Source: Chloroflexota bacterium
GTDB lineage: Bacteria; Chloroflexota; Anaerolineae; Anaerolineales; Villigracilaceae
NCBI GenBank assembly: GCA_021796315.1
Contig: JAJYOH010000004.1
Location: forward strand, 1 to 39,700
DNA length: 39,700 bases
Direction of reading: 5' to 3'
The translations under genes and the position numbers were made by a program. The notes beneath the pieces were generated by a model. It saw nothing but the letters and a program-made list of their open reading frames with translations, was not told the origin of the DNA and did no database searches. Shown piece after piece: positions 1-9,500 of the stretch; within the stretch, counting starts at the first letter, position 1, and every line of letters begins with the position of its first letter.

Positions 1-64
1 CTGGTCGGTAGTTAGTATGTTGTTTCTTTGCATATGATCTACCTCTAAAAAGAATACCCCATTA

Positions 65-83
65 TATATCGTAATACGATATA
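65..83. promoter_or_regulatory. Palindromic operator upstream of the MarR gene
   Basis: A perfect inverted repeat with 9-base arms around one central base (TATATCGTAATACGATATA) lies about 60 bases upstream of the MarR-family start codon. A TATAAT hexamer at 80-85 overlaps its right arm. MarR dimers usually bind such palindromes in their own promoter, so autoregulation is inferred. I see no convincing -35 hexamer. Confidence 0.5.
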
Positions 84-144
84 ATTCAACACCAGCCATC
101 GTAAACCTTTTAAGCTACAATCGTGAACGATAATTGGAGACGAA

Positions 145-558
145 ATGGCTTCCATAAAACAATCTGAATACGAGGCATTGGCTGCATTCCGCTATTCACT
201 CCGCCAATTTCTACGATTTAGCGAAGATGCCGCGCGTGAACTTGGCCTCATGCCCCATCAACATCAAGCCTTGCTAGCCATCAAAGGCTTTCCCTTACGG
301 CAACGCATTACGGTTGGCGAACTGGCGCAACGTTTGCAAATACGGCACAACAGCGCGGTGGAACTTGTAAATCGCCTGGTTGCAGACAAGCTGGTCACCC
401 GGGAAAAATCGAAAATGGATCATCGTCAGGTTTATGTAACGCTGACCGAACGAGGCTCCAATCTTCTGGAACAGCTCTCCACCGTTCATAAACAGGAGTT
501 GCAACGCATCGGTCCGCAACTGAACCAACTTCTTGAAATTCTTTCGAATAATGAATAA
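145..558 (+). CDS. MarR-family transcriptional regulator
   Basis: A 137-residue winged-helix repressor. The fold is readable: an N-terminal dimerisation helix, an HTH around residues 55-80 (GELAQRLQIRHNSAVELVNRL) and a wing at about 85-104 carrying the family pattern DHR..VYVTLTERG, followed by a C-terminal dimerisation helix. The length is typical of MarR. The start is supported by GGAGA seven bases upstream. A palindrome at 65-83 is a likely autoregulatory site. The next genes have their own promoter and an FMN riboswitch, so this regulator need not control riboflavin uptake. Its ligand cannot be read from sequence. Confidence 0.9.
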   Translation: MASIKQSEYEALAAFRYSLRQFLRFSEDAARELGLMPHQHQALLAIKGFPLRQRITVGELAQRLQIRHNSAVELVNRLVADKLVTREKSKMDHRQVYVTLTERGSNLLEQLSTVHKQELQRIGPQLNQLLEILSNNE

Positions 559-573
559 TATTTAATTTTTGAA

Positions 574-602
574 TTGACTCCGGCACAAGCCCTCGTTATA
601 AT
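574..602 (+). promoter_or_regulatory. Sigma-70-type promoter of the riboflavin transporter operon
   Basis: TTGACT (574-579), a 17-base spacer and TATAAT (597-602) form a near-consensus promoter. Transcription would begin near 609, just ahead of the FMN riboswitch at 623. Confidence 0.8.
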
Positions 603-622
603 CTTCCCCAATCAAATAACAA

Positions 623-760
623 CCTTCGGGGCAGGGTGCAATTCCCGATCGGTGGTATAGCCCACGAGCCTTTTTTGGGTAACACGTTTTCCTCTTTGGG
701 AAAACAGGGCATGACCCGGCGCAATTCCGGGGCCGACAGTATAGTCTGGATAGAAGAAGG
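623..760 (+). ncRNA. FMN riboswitch (RFN element)
   Basis: The conserved RFN signature is directly visible: GGGGCAGGGTG, ATTCCCGATCGGTGGTAT and CCCACGAGCC in the 5' half, and GCCGACAGTATAGTCTGGAT in the 3' half. The closing P1 helix pairs CCTTC (623-627) with GAAGG (756-760). This class binds FMN and switches off riboflavin synthesis or uptake genes when FMN is plentiful. Its place ahead of an ABC transporter identifies the cargo as riboflavin or a flavin. Confidence 0.95.
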
Positions 761-801
761 ATTGACTTGGCCGATTCACTCGGACGAGTTTGCTTTTACG
801 C

Positions 802-903
802 CCCGGAAATGATTCTGTTTCCGGGATTTATTTAAGCAGCTCAGTCCGGACTTTCGGCCTGCTTCCACGCCCCGCGCTTGATTCTCGCGAGGCGTTTTTA
901 TTT
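802..903 (+). terminator. Riboswitch expression platform with two hairpins, the second an intrinsic terminator
   Basis: Two hairpins sit between the aptamer and ribX. The first (802-825) has an 8-bp stem, CCCGGAAA/TTTCCGGG, followed by ATTTATTTA. The second (867-895) has a 10-base stem with one C-A mismatch (ACGCCCCGCG/CGCGAGGCGT) followed by TTTTTATTT, a good intrinsic terminator. Both loops contain TGATTCT and both left arms are preceded by or include ACGCCCC, so they may be a duplicated element. Control by premature termination is inferred. Confidence 0.75.
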
Positions 904-915
904 GCCACAAAAAAC

Positions 916-1713
916 ATGGATTTGAACTCTCTTACCAAACTTCGACGTACATCCAAACGCGCCCGCCGCTGGCTGGGATTGATTTCTCTCGCCGCTGGCA
1001 TCCTGGCGTGGTGGCTGATCGCGCGTTACGGTGGACTTCCAGCCTTCATCCTGCCTTCGCCCGCCGATGTATGGACGCGCTTCCTGCGCGCCCTGGTCAA
1101 TGGCGAATTGGCGCGCAACACAGGCGCGACTCTGCTCGAAGTTTCGCTTGGACTTTTTTCAGGCGTAATCTTCGCCACCATTCTCGGTTACATGCTTGCC
1201 AAATCGCGCGTGCTCGAACAAATCCTTTCGCCATACCTTGTTGCAAGCCAGGCTGTGCCGCTGGTTGCAATTGCACCGCTGCTCGTGCTGTGGTTTGGCC
1301 CCGGAATCTTCTCAAAGATCTTGATCTGCGGATTGATCGTCTTCTTTCCGGTGCTGGTCAATACGGTGGTAGGAATCCGCGCGGTGCCGCCCGCCTATTA
1401 CGATCTGATGCGCTCGCTTCACGCCTCACGCGGACAGATTCTTCGCCATCTTGAAATTCCCGCAGCATTGCCGATCTTTTTTGGCGGGCTTCGCATCGGC
1501 GCAACGCTGTCCGTTATCGGCGCGGTGGTTGGCGAATTGGTCGGCGCGGATTCCGGCCTCGGCGTGCTCATCAACATTGGGCGCGGCACATTTGATACGC
1601 CGATGGTTTTTGTAGCAGTGTTCACGCTGGTAGCAATGGCCCTGTGTTTGTATGGCATCGTGGCGTGGATGGAAAGAAAACTTTTGATCTGGCAGGAACA
1701 TGCTCGACAATAA
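916..1713 (+). CDS. ribX: Riboflavin ABC transporter, permease (RibX-like)
   Basis: A 265-residue inner-membrane permease of the BPD_transp_1 family, related to ThiX/SsuC-type subunits. It has about six hydrophobic segments, and the cytoplasmic EAA loop is visible near residues 160-185 (MRSLHASRGQILRHLEIPAA). The open frame extends back to 790, but that stretch contains the riboswitch hairpins, so I place the start at ATG 916. There is no clear Shine-Dalgarno in front of it. It is followed 41 bases later by the lipoprotein and then by the ATPase, giving a complete importer. The FMN riboswitch upstream and the known RibXY systems of Chloroflexota point to riboflavin rather than thiamine precursors or sulfonates. 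Confidence 0.85.
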   Translation: MDLNSLTKLRRTSKRARRWLGLISLAAGILAWWLIARYGGLPAFILPSPADVWTRFLRALVNGELARNTGATLLEVSLGLFSGVIFATILGYMLAKSRVLEQILSPYLVASQAVPLVAIAPLLVLWFGPGIFSKILICGLIVFFPVLVNTVVGIRAVPPAYYDLMRSLHASRGQILRHLEIPAALPIFFGGLRIGATLSVIGAVVGELVGADSGLGVLINIGRGTFDTPMVFVAVFTLVAMALCLYGIVAWMERKLLIWQEHARQ

Positions 1714-1754
1714 ATTGACGGTCAATCACTAAAAATAATTTTTAGGAGAACATT

Positions 1755-2729
1755 ATGTTAAAGAAAATAGTTTTGATCATGATCGGGCTGGCACTCGGCC
1801 TTTCGGCCTGCGGCACGCCAAAGTCGGGGAGTGGCGCGCTGGCACAGATCAGCCTGCCGATGGGCTACATTGCCAACATCCAATTCGCGCCATTTTATGT
1901 CACAGTCGAAAAAGGTTATTTCAAGGACGCCGGAATCGAAATCACTTTCGACTACAAATTCGAGACGGATGGCGTGGCCTTGGTCGGTGCGAACAATGTT
2001 CCATTCGCAGTTGTTTCCGGCGAGCAGGTTCCATTGGCGCGTGCGCAGGGACTGCCGATCGTTTATGTGGCGGCCTGGTATCAAAAATATCCGGTGGCTG
2101 TGGTTTCAAAAACTTCGCAAAACATTCAAACGCCTGCCGATTTGAAAGGCAAGAAGATCGGTCTGCCCGGACTCTTCGGCGCGAATTATATCGGTCTGGA
2201 TGCGTTGCTTTATTCAGCAGGGCTGACCGAAAAAGATGTGACGCTTGATTCGATTGGTTTCAATCAAGTCGCGGCGCTGGCCGCGGACCGCGAACAAGCC
2301 GCGTCTGTTTATACCGCCAACGAGCCGGTGCAATTGAAGGCGCAGGGTTATTCCATCAATGAATTGCAGGTGGCCGATTATGTAAAGCTCGCATCGAATG
2401 GGATCATCACAAACGAAAAAACGATTTCTGAAAACCCAAATCTTGTGCGCGGTTTTGTCAAAGCGTTTTTGCACGGACTATCCGACACCATCGCCAACCC
2501 CGATGAAGCTTACACGATCAGCACAAAGTATGTGGATACGCTGGCAGGCGCAGACAAAAAAGTTCAAATGGAAATTTTGATGCGCTCGATCGATGAATGG
2601 AAGACCGACCGCCCTGGAATGTCTGACCCGCAAGCCTGGCAAAACATGAATGACACTTTGTTCAAGATGGGTTCGATCACAAAATCGCTGGACGTGAGCA
2701 AAATGTTCACGAATGATTTTATTCCGTAA
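1755..2729 (+). CDS. ribY: Riboflavin ABC transporter, substrate-binding lipoprotein (RibY-like)
   Basis: A 324-residue NMT1/THI5-like solute-binding protein. The N-terminus is a lipoprotein signal with lipobox LSAC and acylated Cys19, so the mature protein would be tethered outside the membrane. The body has the family's features: GYIANIQFAPFYVTVEKGYF near residues 37-56, then DLKGKKIGLPG. This family normally binds pyrimidine thiamine precursors, while the RibY branch binds riboflavin. Assignment to RibY rests on the FMN riboswitch. The start is preceded by TAGGAG at a good distance. It lies between the permease and ATPase genes in one operon. Confidence 0.88.
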   Translation: MLKKIVLIMIGLALGLSACGTPKSGSGALAQISLPMGYIANIQFAPFYVTVEKGYFKDAGIEITFDYKFETDGVALVGANNVPFAVVSGEQVPLARAQGLPIVYVAAWYQKYPVAVVSKTSQNIQTPADLKGKKIGLPGLFGANYIGLDALLYSAGLTEKDVTLDSIGFNQVAALAADREQAASVYTANEPVQLKAQGYSINELQVADYVKLASNGIITNEKTISENPNLVRGFVKAFLHGLSDTIANPDEAYTISTKYVDTLAGADKKVQMEILMRSIDEWKTDRPGMSDPQAWQNMNDTLFKMGSITKSLDVSKMFTNDFIP

Positions 2730-2745
2730 TTTTCAGTTGGATAAA

Positions 2746-3501
2746 ATGCCCGCATCTTCTCTGGACCCGATCCTGGTCGCCAATAAATTAAGCGTTACCT
2801 TCCCTGACGGCAACGGCGGGCTCCACGCGTTGGACGACGTTTCATTCCACATCCACGCGCGCGAGTTCGTCGCCGTGCTGGGACCATCGGGCGCAGGGAA
2901 GAGCACCTTGCTGCGAATCCTGGCTGGTTTAATCCGTCCCACACATGGAAACTTTACTTTCGCTGATGGACATAGTCCGCGCATTGGCATGGTCTTTCAA
3001 CAGGCCAACCTCATGCCCTGGCGGACGGTCATTCAAAACATGATGTTGCCGCTCGAATTGGAGGGCATGTCTCTAAACGAAGCGCGCGCGCACGCTCAAG
3101 ACTTGATCGAATTGATCGGCCTGCAGGGCTTTGAAGATAATTGGCCGCGTGATCTTTCGGGCGGAATGGCGCAACGCGTGGCAATTGCGCGCGCGCTCAT
3201 CCACGACCCGGACTTTCTCTTCCTCGATGAACCGTTCGGTTCACTGGATGCATTGACCCGCGAGCGTATGTGGACAGAGCTATCGCGCATCTGGCAGGCG
3301 CGCCAAAAGACCGTCATCATGGTCACGCATTCCATCGAGGAAGCCTTGATCCTTGCAGATCGCGTGCTTGTCCTGACCCAGCGTCCCGGCAGCATCCGCC
3401 TGGATTTGGAAGTAGATTTGCCGCGCCCCAGAAAAGACGAAATGCGATACACCGCCCATTTTGGAAAGCTGGCAAAAAGGTTGAAAGAAGCGATTGGATA
3501 A
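2746..3501 (+). CDS. ABC transporter ATPase for the RibXY system
   Basis: A 251-residue ABC ATPase with all motifs intact: Walker A GPSGAGKS (46-53), Q-loop VFQQANLMPW, signature LSGGMAQ, Walker B FLFLDEP with D-loop SLDA, and switch histidine in MVTHS. It resembles SsuB/TauB/ThiZ-type subunits. The frame is open from an ATG at 2713 that overlaps the end of ribY. I prefer ATG 2746 because the protein then begins just ahead of the conserved first strand. It would power the RibX permease. The original Chloroflexota RibXY descriptions name the permease and binding protein, so I leave the symbol empty. Confidence 0.88.
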   Translation: MPASSLDPILVANKLSVTFPDGNGGLHALDDVSFHIHAREFVAVLGPSGAGKSTLLRILAGLIRPTHGNFTFADGHSPRIGMVFQQANLMPWRTVIQNMMLPLELEGMSLNEARAHAQDLIELIGLQGFEDNWPRDLSGGMAQRVAIARALIHDPDFLFLDEPFGSLDALTRERMWTELSRIWQARQKTVIMVTHSIEEALILADRVLVLTQRPGSIRLDLEVDLPRPRKDEMRYTAHFGKLAKRLKEAIG

Positions 3502-3504
3502 ACG

Positions 3505-3537
3505 AACAGAGCGGACTACGAAGTCCGCTCTGTTTTT
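3505..3537 (+). terminator. Intrinsic terminator of the riboflavin transporter operon
   Basis: A perfect 13-bp stem (AACAGAGCGGACT/AGTCCGCTCTGTT) with a 4-base loop runs directly into a T tract four bases after the ATPase stop codon. The convergent giant gene ends at 3555, so the hairpin separates the two units. Confidence 0.9.
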
Positions 3538-3554
3538 ACCTAAAGGTCCAACGG

Positions 3555-6500
3555 TTAGTGTCCGCCGCTCGTTTCAGACCCAACATCTACAAGCACGGCC
3601 CGTACGGCCACACGATGCAAATATGTGTTGGTTGCAGCATCATAATCCTTGCACGTCAACAGAGTCAGCCACGGAAGTTCTTCGTGCTTGATGATGGAGA
3701 CATCCTGGGGCGAGATAACTTTATCCTCGCGCACTTCATAAACATATCTCTGGCCGGCGAAATGCACGATGACCTGATCTCCCCATTGCAGGCTATTAAG
3801 ATTTATGAACGGACCGGGCTGTCCATTGGGCATGTAAACGTGCGCCGTAAGCACAGAATTACCTGCATGAGTTGGGTATGCCGTGCCATCCAGATAACCA
3901 GCCTGATCGCCAAGCCAGGTCAAATCCCAGGAGCCATCGTTGCCTAAAGGAATACCGATAATCGGTATCTTGACATTTAGACGCGGGATCTCAAGCCAAA
4001 GGTCGCCAAGATCATTGTAAGATAGCGACTCAGGCTGGGGCGGAAGGAGCGTAATCGCACCGGGCTTAAAGCCGGTTCCGGGCAAACCAGCCGCTTGAGG
4101 GGAATTGATCGTTACGGAAGAACTTACGCCGTAACCATTGACACTGGTCGGGGATGTCGGATCATACCAACGCGCGGTCGCATTTGTATTGTAGGGCGAT
4201 AATTGTGGAGGCTTCGGGAACGGATCAATCGTCAAACTGGTCCATTCCACATTTGCAGAATTGATCACCGGTGACGGCCCTATATAGATCGCCTGGAAGG
4301 AAATATGAGCATCCTCGTTCTTGTGGAATACATTCCAGGCCAGCCTTAATATATTTGTAGATGTATCAAAACTGGATGACGTAAGCGTGGCTGTACCTGA
4401 GTTGACAAGGCTGCCTGTTACGAATGAAAGACCGGCGGGGATTTGGTCTGTTACAACGACATCAAATGCATCTGCCGTACTCTGCGCAGCATGAGCGACA
4501 TCAATGGTAAATGTGACAACATCGCCCACTGCTACCGAAGTGGGCGTAGCGTTCTTCACAATCGTCATCTTCGGTTCAACGATTTTTACAAGCGGGGCGC
4601 TGGTGGTTTCAGTCCCGCCTGTCCAACTCCAGGTCACGTTGTTGGTCAGGCTGCCGCCATTTTGGTTCGCAGCAACATCCAAAACGATCAAGGAGTATTG
4701 GACTTTTACGATCTGGGAAGATCCTGTGGAATTTGCGATATCACCGAAATCGAAGGTGATGCGCCCGCCAGAATTTTCGATCAGCGGATTACTTGTTCCA
4801 ACTGTTGTTCCATCACTTGTATCACATGCACCGCCAGTCCCAAATTTACTGCTGCTCACATTGGCAGGCATGGTAATCGAAACGCAATCCACAAAAGCCA
4901 ACCCTGTTTGCGGGACATCTATAAGTTGAACATTATTCAAACCACCGGCTGGAATTTTCATATCCACTTCATAAGTAACGACCTCGCCAATGGTCACATC
5001 AGTACCGGTCGTATGAGCTGCACTCGTGGACACTATTGTTTTGCTCAAGGATGTTACATAACCAAAATCAACTGTTGGATTATTTGTCGTACCTGTGGAA
5101 CCAGCGACTATATTATTCGACGATGAACCATGATCGCCAGGGGTCAATGTAACAATGTTGCTGGATACAGTACCACCAAGGATACCCACACCATTATCGT
5201 TGTTATCTGCATTGGCATTCGGGTTCGATGTATCTGCGGGATTAGCTGTATCCACCGTGCTGGGATAGGTGGTGGATAACACCTTTACAATATAACTTCC
5301 TTGAGGCAACCCGCTAAACAGGTAAGTGCCTGCTCCTCCAGTAGTCACACCGCCCGGAGCATCATCCGACGTACCTAGAATTCCGTCTGGACCAACATTG
5401 ATCTCGGTGGTACCGTCACTTGCGAACAATTGTACTGTCGCACCAGACAATGGCGAGTCGATGCCAGTGTCATACGTACCATTTACATTATTATCTGCAT
5501 AGATCTGATTGCCCAATTGAAGACGATAGAATCCAAAATCTACAGTGAGATTGCTCTGGTTATCAGCAGCCTCGCCAGCCGGGTTAGGACTTGGTACATC
5601 TGTTTCGCCAGTCGGTTCACTACTACCCGGGCCGAGTGTTACGACCTGCGACGATACATAGTTAACCGCCATGCTATTAAAGGTGGTCACCCCATTATCA
5701 TCACTATCTACATCATTGTTCGGGCTGGGGCCGATACTATCACTGATAGTCGTGCCTGTCATACTTGTACCGCTGCTGAGATAACCTGCAAGGACTCCAC
5801 CGTTAAAGTTAGAGTTGGGGATGACGACCACATAATCACCGGCTCCTAAATTATCGAAGCGATAGTAACCATTAGAGTCGGCAGTTTGGGTACCAACGAA
5901 TGTGTCACTTGAGTCGTATACGCCGGGAGTACTTCCGTTATCGCGATAAAGATTAACGGTCACGCCATTGATGCCAACCTCGCCAGCATCCAGAATGCCA
6001 TTATTGTTCGTGTCGTACCATACCCGGTTCCCCAGACTATATGGGGTCAAAGTCAGCGTGTCGACAGCAGGTTGGCGGACAGTTGGATTCTCCTTTGCCG
6101 TAAGATTACTCGTGGGAATCGTATTTGTATAAACGCCGGGGTTTGCACCCGTCACGGCAACCGTCATGATGCAGTTACTAAAGCCCAATGGTAAAGAACC
6201 GCCTGAAAGTTGAATGGTCGTGGCACCGGCGGGAGCAGAAAGCGAACCTCCGCAGGCATTGGTTGGGGCGGGCGCGGAACCACCTGCCACCTGTAGACCG
6301 GCGGGCAGATCATCCACCAACCCCAATTGGGTTAATGCCAAGCTGGTTGTGTTGCGGATGGTAAGGGTCAAAATGGAATAGCTGCCCAAACCTGCAGATA
6401 CTGGATTGGGCGCAAAACTCTTGCTGATACTTGCGCCTGCAAGGTTGGTCAACGAAGCAGATGTCGCGGTTCTGTTATAGGCCCCATTGAAAGTCGTGAC

Positions 6501-9500
6501 CGCTCCTATCGGAATCGTATTTGTGCGATTGCCGTTGACAACCATCGTCACATCCAACGTCAAAGTACACTGACTCCCTGCAGTCAAATAACCGCCGCTA
6601 AATGTAAATGTACTGCTTCCCGCAGTCCCATTCATTACCGCAGGAGACCCTGAGGGAGGGTTGCAGTCTGAAGGGTCAAAGTTCGGTGGATTGGCAATGA
6701 TCATCTCGCCGCTAGGATATGCCGCGGGGTTTGGCGGATCAAGCCACATATTGTCAGTAAACTGAATGTTAGTCAGATCTGTTGACGAGTTAGGGTTTCT
6801 CAAGATGATGCTCATTTTTGAGACCGCGCCGCCATAGACCAGTTGCGGGACGAAACCCTTGACCACTTCAAGGTCCAGGTTGCGGACCGTGAGGTCTGCC
6901 GTGGCATTTGCACTGGCATTCATGGTTGACGAGGCGCCCTCAATTTGGGCCGTAACATCGGTTGCATTAATTATATTATGATGAGTTGCGGGACTCGTTC
7001 CGTTGGTGGACGTACCTTTAACGTCCACATTGATGGTACAAATGCCATTTACGCCTCCCACCTTTGCAGGAATAGTGCCATTTGCCACGTGAATAGTTTG
7101 GGATGTGGGGAAGGTTATGCTGGCAGGATTCCCAGTTTCTGTACAGGTAGTGCTTTCGTTCGGAGTCGGAGCCACCACCACACCGTCAGTAGTTGAGCCG
7201 GGCAGGATATCATCGAGTGTCACATTGACCAGTTTGGATGCGCCGGTATTGGTCAAGGTAATTTTCAGGATGGATAGACCGTCAGGGTTGACCACTGTCG
7301 GATAGAAGGCCTTGGTCATTGTCAAAGTGCTGGGCGTCTTCACGGTAAGAATAGCGCTTATACCAGCCGGGATATCTCTGTTTTCAGTATTGGTAATATC
7401 GGCAGGGGCAATGCTGTTGGTATATTGAATACCGGTTCCACTACCGGTGTTGGCCGTAACATAAACAGTAATAGTACAAGTAGCGCCAATGTTGATGGTG
7501 CCGCCGCTGGCAGAAATTGTATTCGCACCATTCACCGGCGGCCAGGCACCGCCTAACGTGCCACATCCCGAAGCGGAAGGAATATGAGTGGCATCATTGA
7601 CAACTGTGACAGCCCCCACAGGCGAGGCGTTTGTGGGCAAAGCATCGATAAAGAAGAAATTGGTCAAACTTGTATCTGGAGGCGCTTTGAACGTCAACTT
7701 CAACGTCGATATTCCACCAGGGCTGATTGTGCTATTTGATTTATTGTCAAAGGTTTTTGTGGCGGTTAATCCAGCCCCATTGACATAGACTGAAACCGGC
7801 GCGGTAGCCGCAGTAGTGTTACTGGGGCCTTCGATTGTGATCAGCGCACCGACCGGAATGGTGTTTGTGTAGGAATTCGTAGCTGCACCCACGACGGTGG
7901 TAACTGTAGCAATAATATTGCAAGAGCTGTTTGCCGGAATAGTGCCGTTCGTTAAAGTAACTGTCCGCGTTGGTGATGCGCCAGGAAGTGAAACATCTGT
8001 TGGGGTACTAGAACAAGTCGTAGTCGGAGTCCCGGTAAATTCCAAATTGCTATCAGGGCTGGTGGGTAAAGTATCTGAAAACGGGTTTGTTGAAGTAATG
8101 TTCAAATCCGAGCCTGTGGAATTGGTCAACGTAATAGTTAGTTTATCAGTTTGACCCGCTTCAAAACTGGAATAGGAAAAGGCTTTGCCAACACTGACGG
8201 TATTGACCTTTAAATAAGCAGTTGTTGTATTACTGTTTGTTGGACCCTCATTGGTAGTCACCGAACCAGGTCCCAGGGTATTTGCGAATCCATTGCCGGT
8301 TGAGCTTGAAGTGCTTACCTTCGGTCTGACATAAACAGTGACCGTGCAACTACTGGACCCGGCAGCAAGTGAACCATTTGTCAGGGTTATCGATTGAGTA
8401 CCTGCTGTTGCAGTCAGGGTTGGGGTAGCAGTGTCATTACATGTTGTGGCTGGATTTGTAGATGGCGGCGTGGATGTTGAATCAACAATTTCCAGGGAAG
8501 GATCCAAAGTGTCGGTGAAGTGAATCCCTGTGAGAGCGCCGCCAGTTGCCGGGTTCGTAATGGTAATGGTCAGTTGACTGGCATTGGGATAGGAAACGGG
8601 TGAGGTCGAATAAGTCTTGCCAACACTGATTGTTGTTACTGAAACATCGGCGGTGGCAGGAGATTTATTTGTACCTCCCTCGTTAGTGGTCAATGTGCCT
8701 GCCGGAATAGTGTTCGCATTTGTGCCCGTGTACGAAGCCGCCGGAGCATTGGCGGCTGTTGTAACTGTAGCCGTGATGGTGCATTCACCGGGACTGCCAA
8801 GTGACCCGCCGGGAACAGTGCCATTCGTCAAACTTACGGTTCGTGCCGGTGTGCCGGAAAGGGAAACTGTAGCAGTAGCAGGAAAAGCAGGATTGCAAGT
8901 TGTAGCGGGTGTACCCGTAAATTCCAGATTACTGTTTGGATTAATCGGCAAAGTATCAGATAAACCCGCGCCAGTAAACGCCGTGGAGGATGGATTATAA
9001 ATATGAATCGTCAGAGTGGATGTTTGACCAGCTGCAAAAGTAGTTGGCGAAAAATCCTTTGAGACCCAAAGCGACTTGACATTCAAATTAGCCGAGGCTG
9101 AGGCATGATTTGTAGCGCCCTCGGAAGTATGCAGCGTCCCAATCGGGATGTTATTGGTATACGTCTTTTCCGCTGCATCCATGCGTGCTTTAACGGTTGC
9201 CGTTATGGTGCAGGTGGAGCCGGCCGGGAGAGTACCGCTTGTTAAACTAAGCGTATCCGGAGTAGGAGACGAAATAGTGAGTGTTCCCCCTCCAGAAGAG
9301 GCACCTCCAACGCAATTTATTGATGGAGTAGCCGAAGTATCATATTGCAGCCCGGTCGGCAGCTTGTCGTCCAGAGTTGCTCCCGTGTAGTCAATGGTGG
9401 CAACATTATGGATAGTAATCGTCATCACGTTGGTGTCACCGGGCGCAATGGTCGGAGTAGTGTATCCGGGGGTTGCAGTAAATGACTTTGTTATATCGAA

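Noticed and set aside
790..915. N-terminal extension of the permease from 790
   Set aside because: The region encodes the riboswitch expression platform hairpins, and translated residues there have no family likeness.
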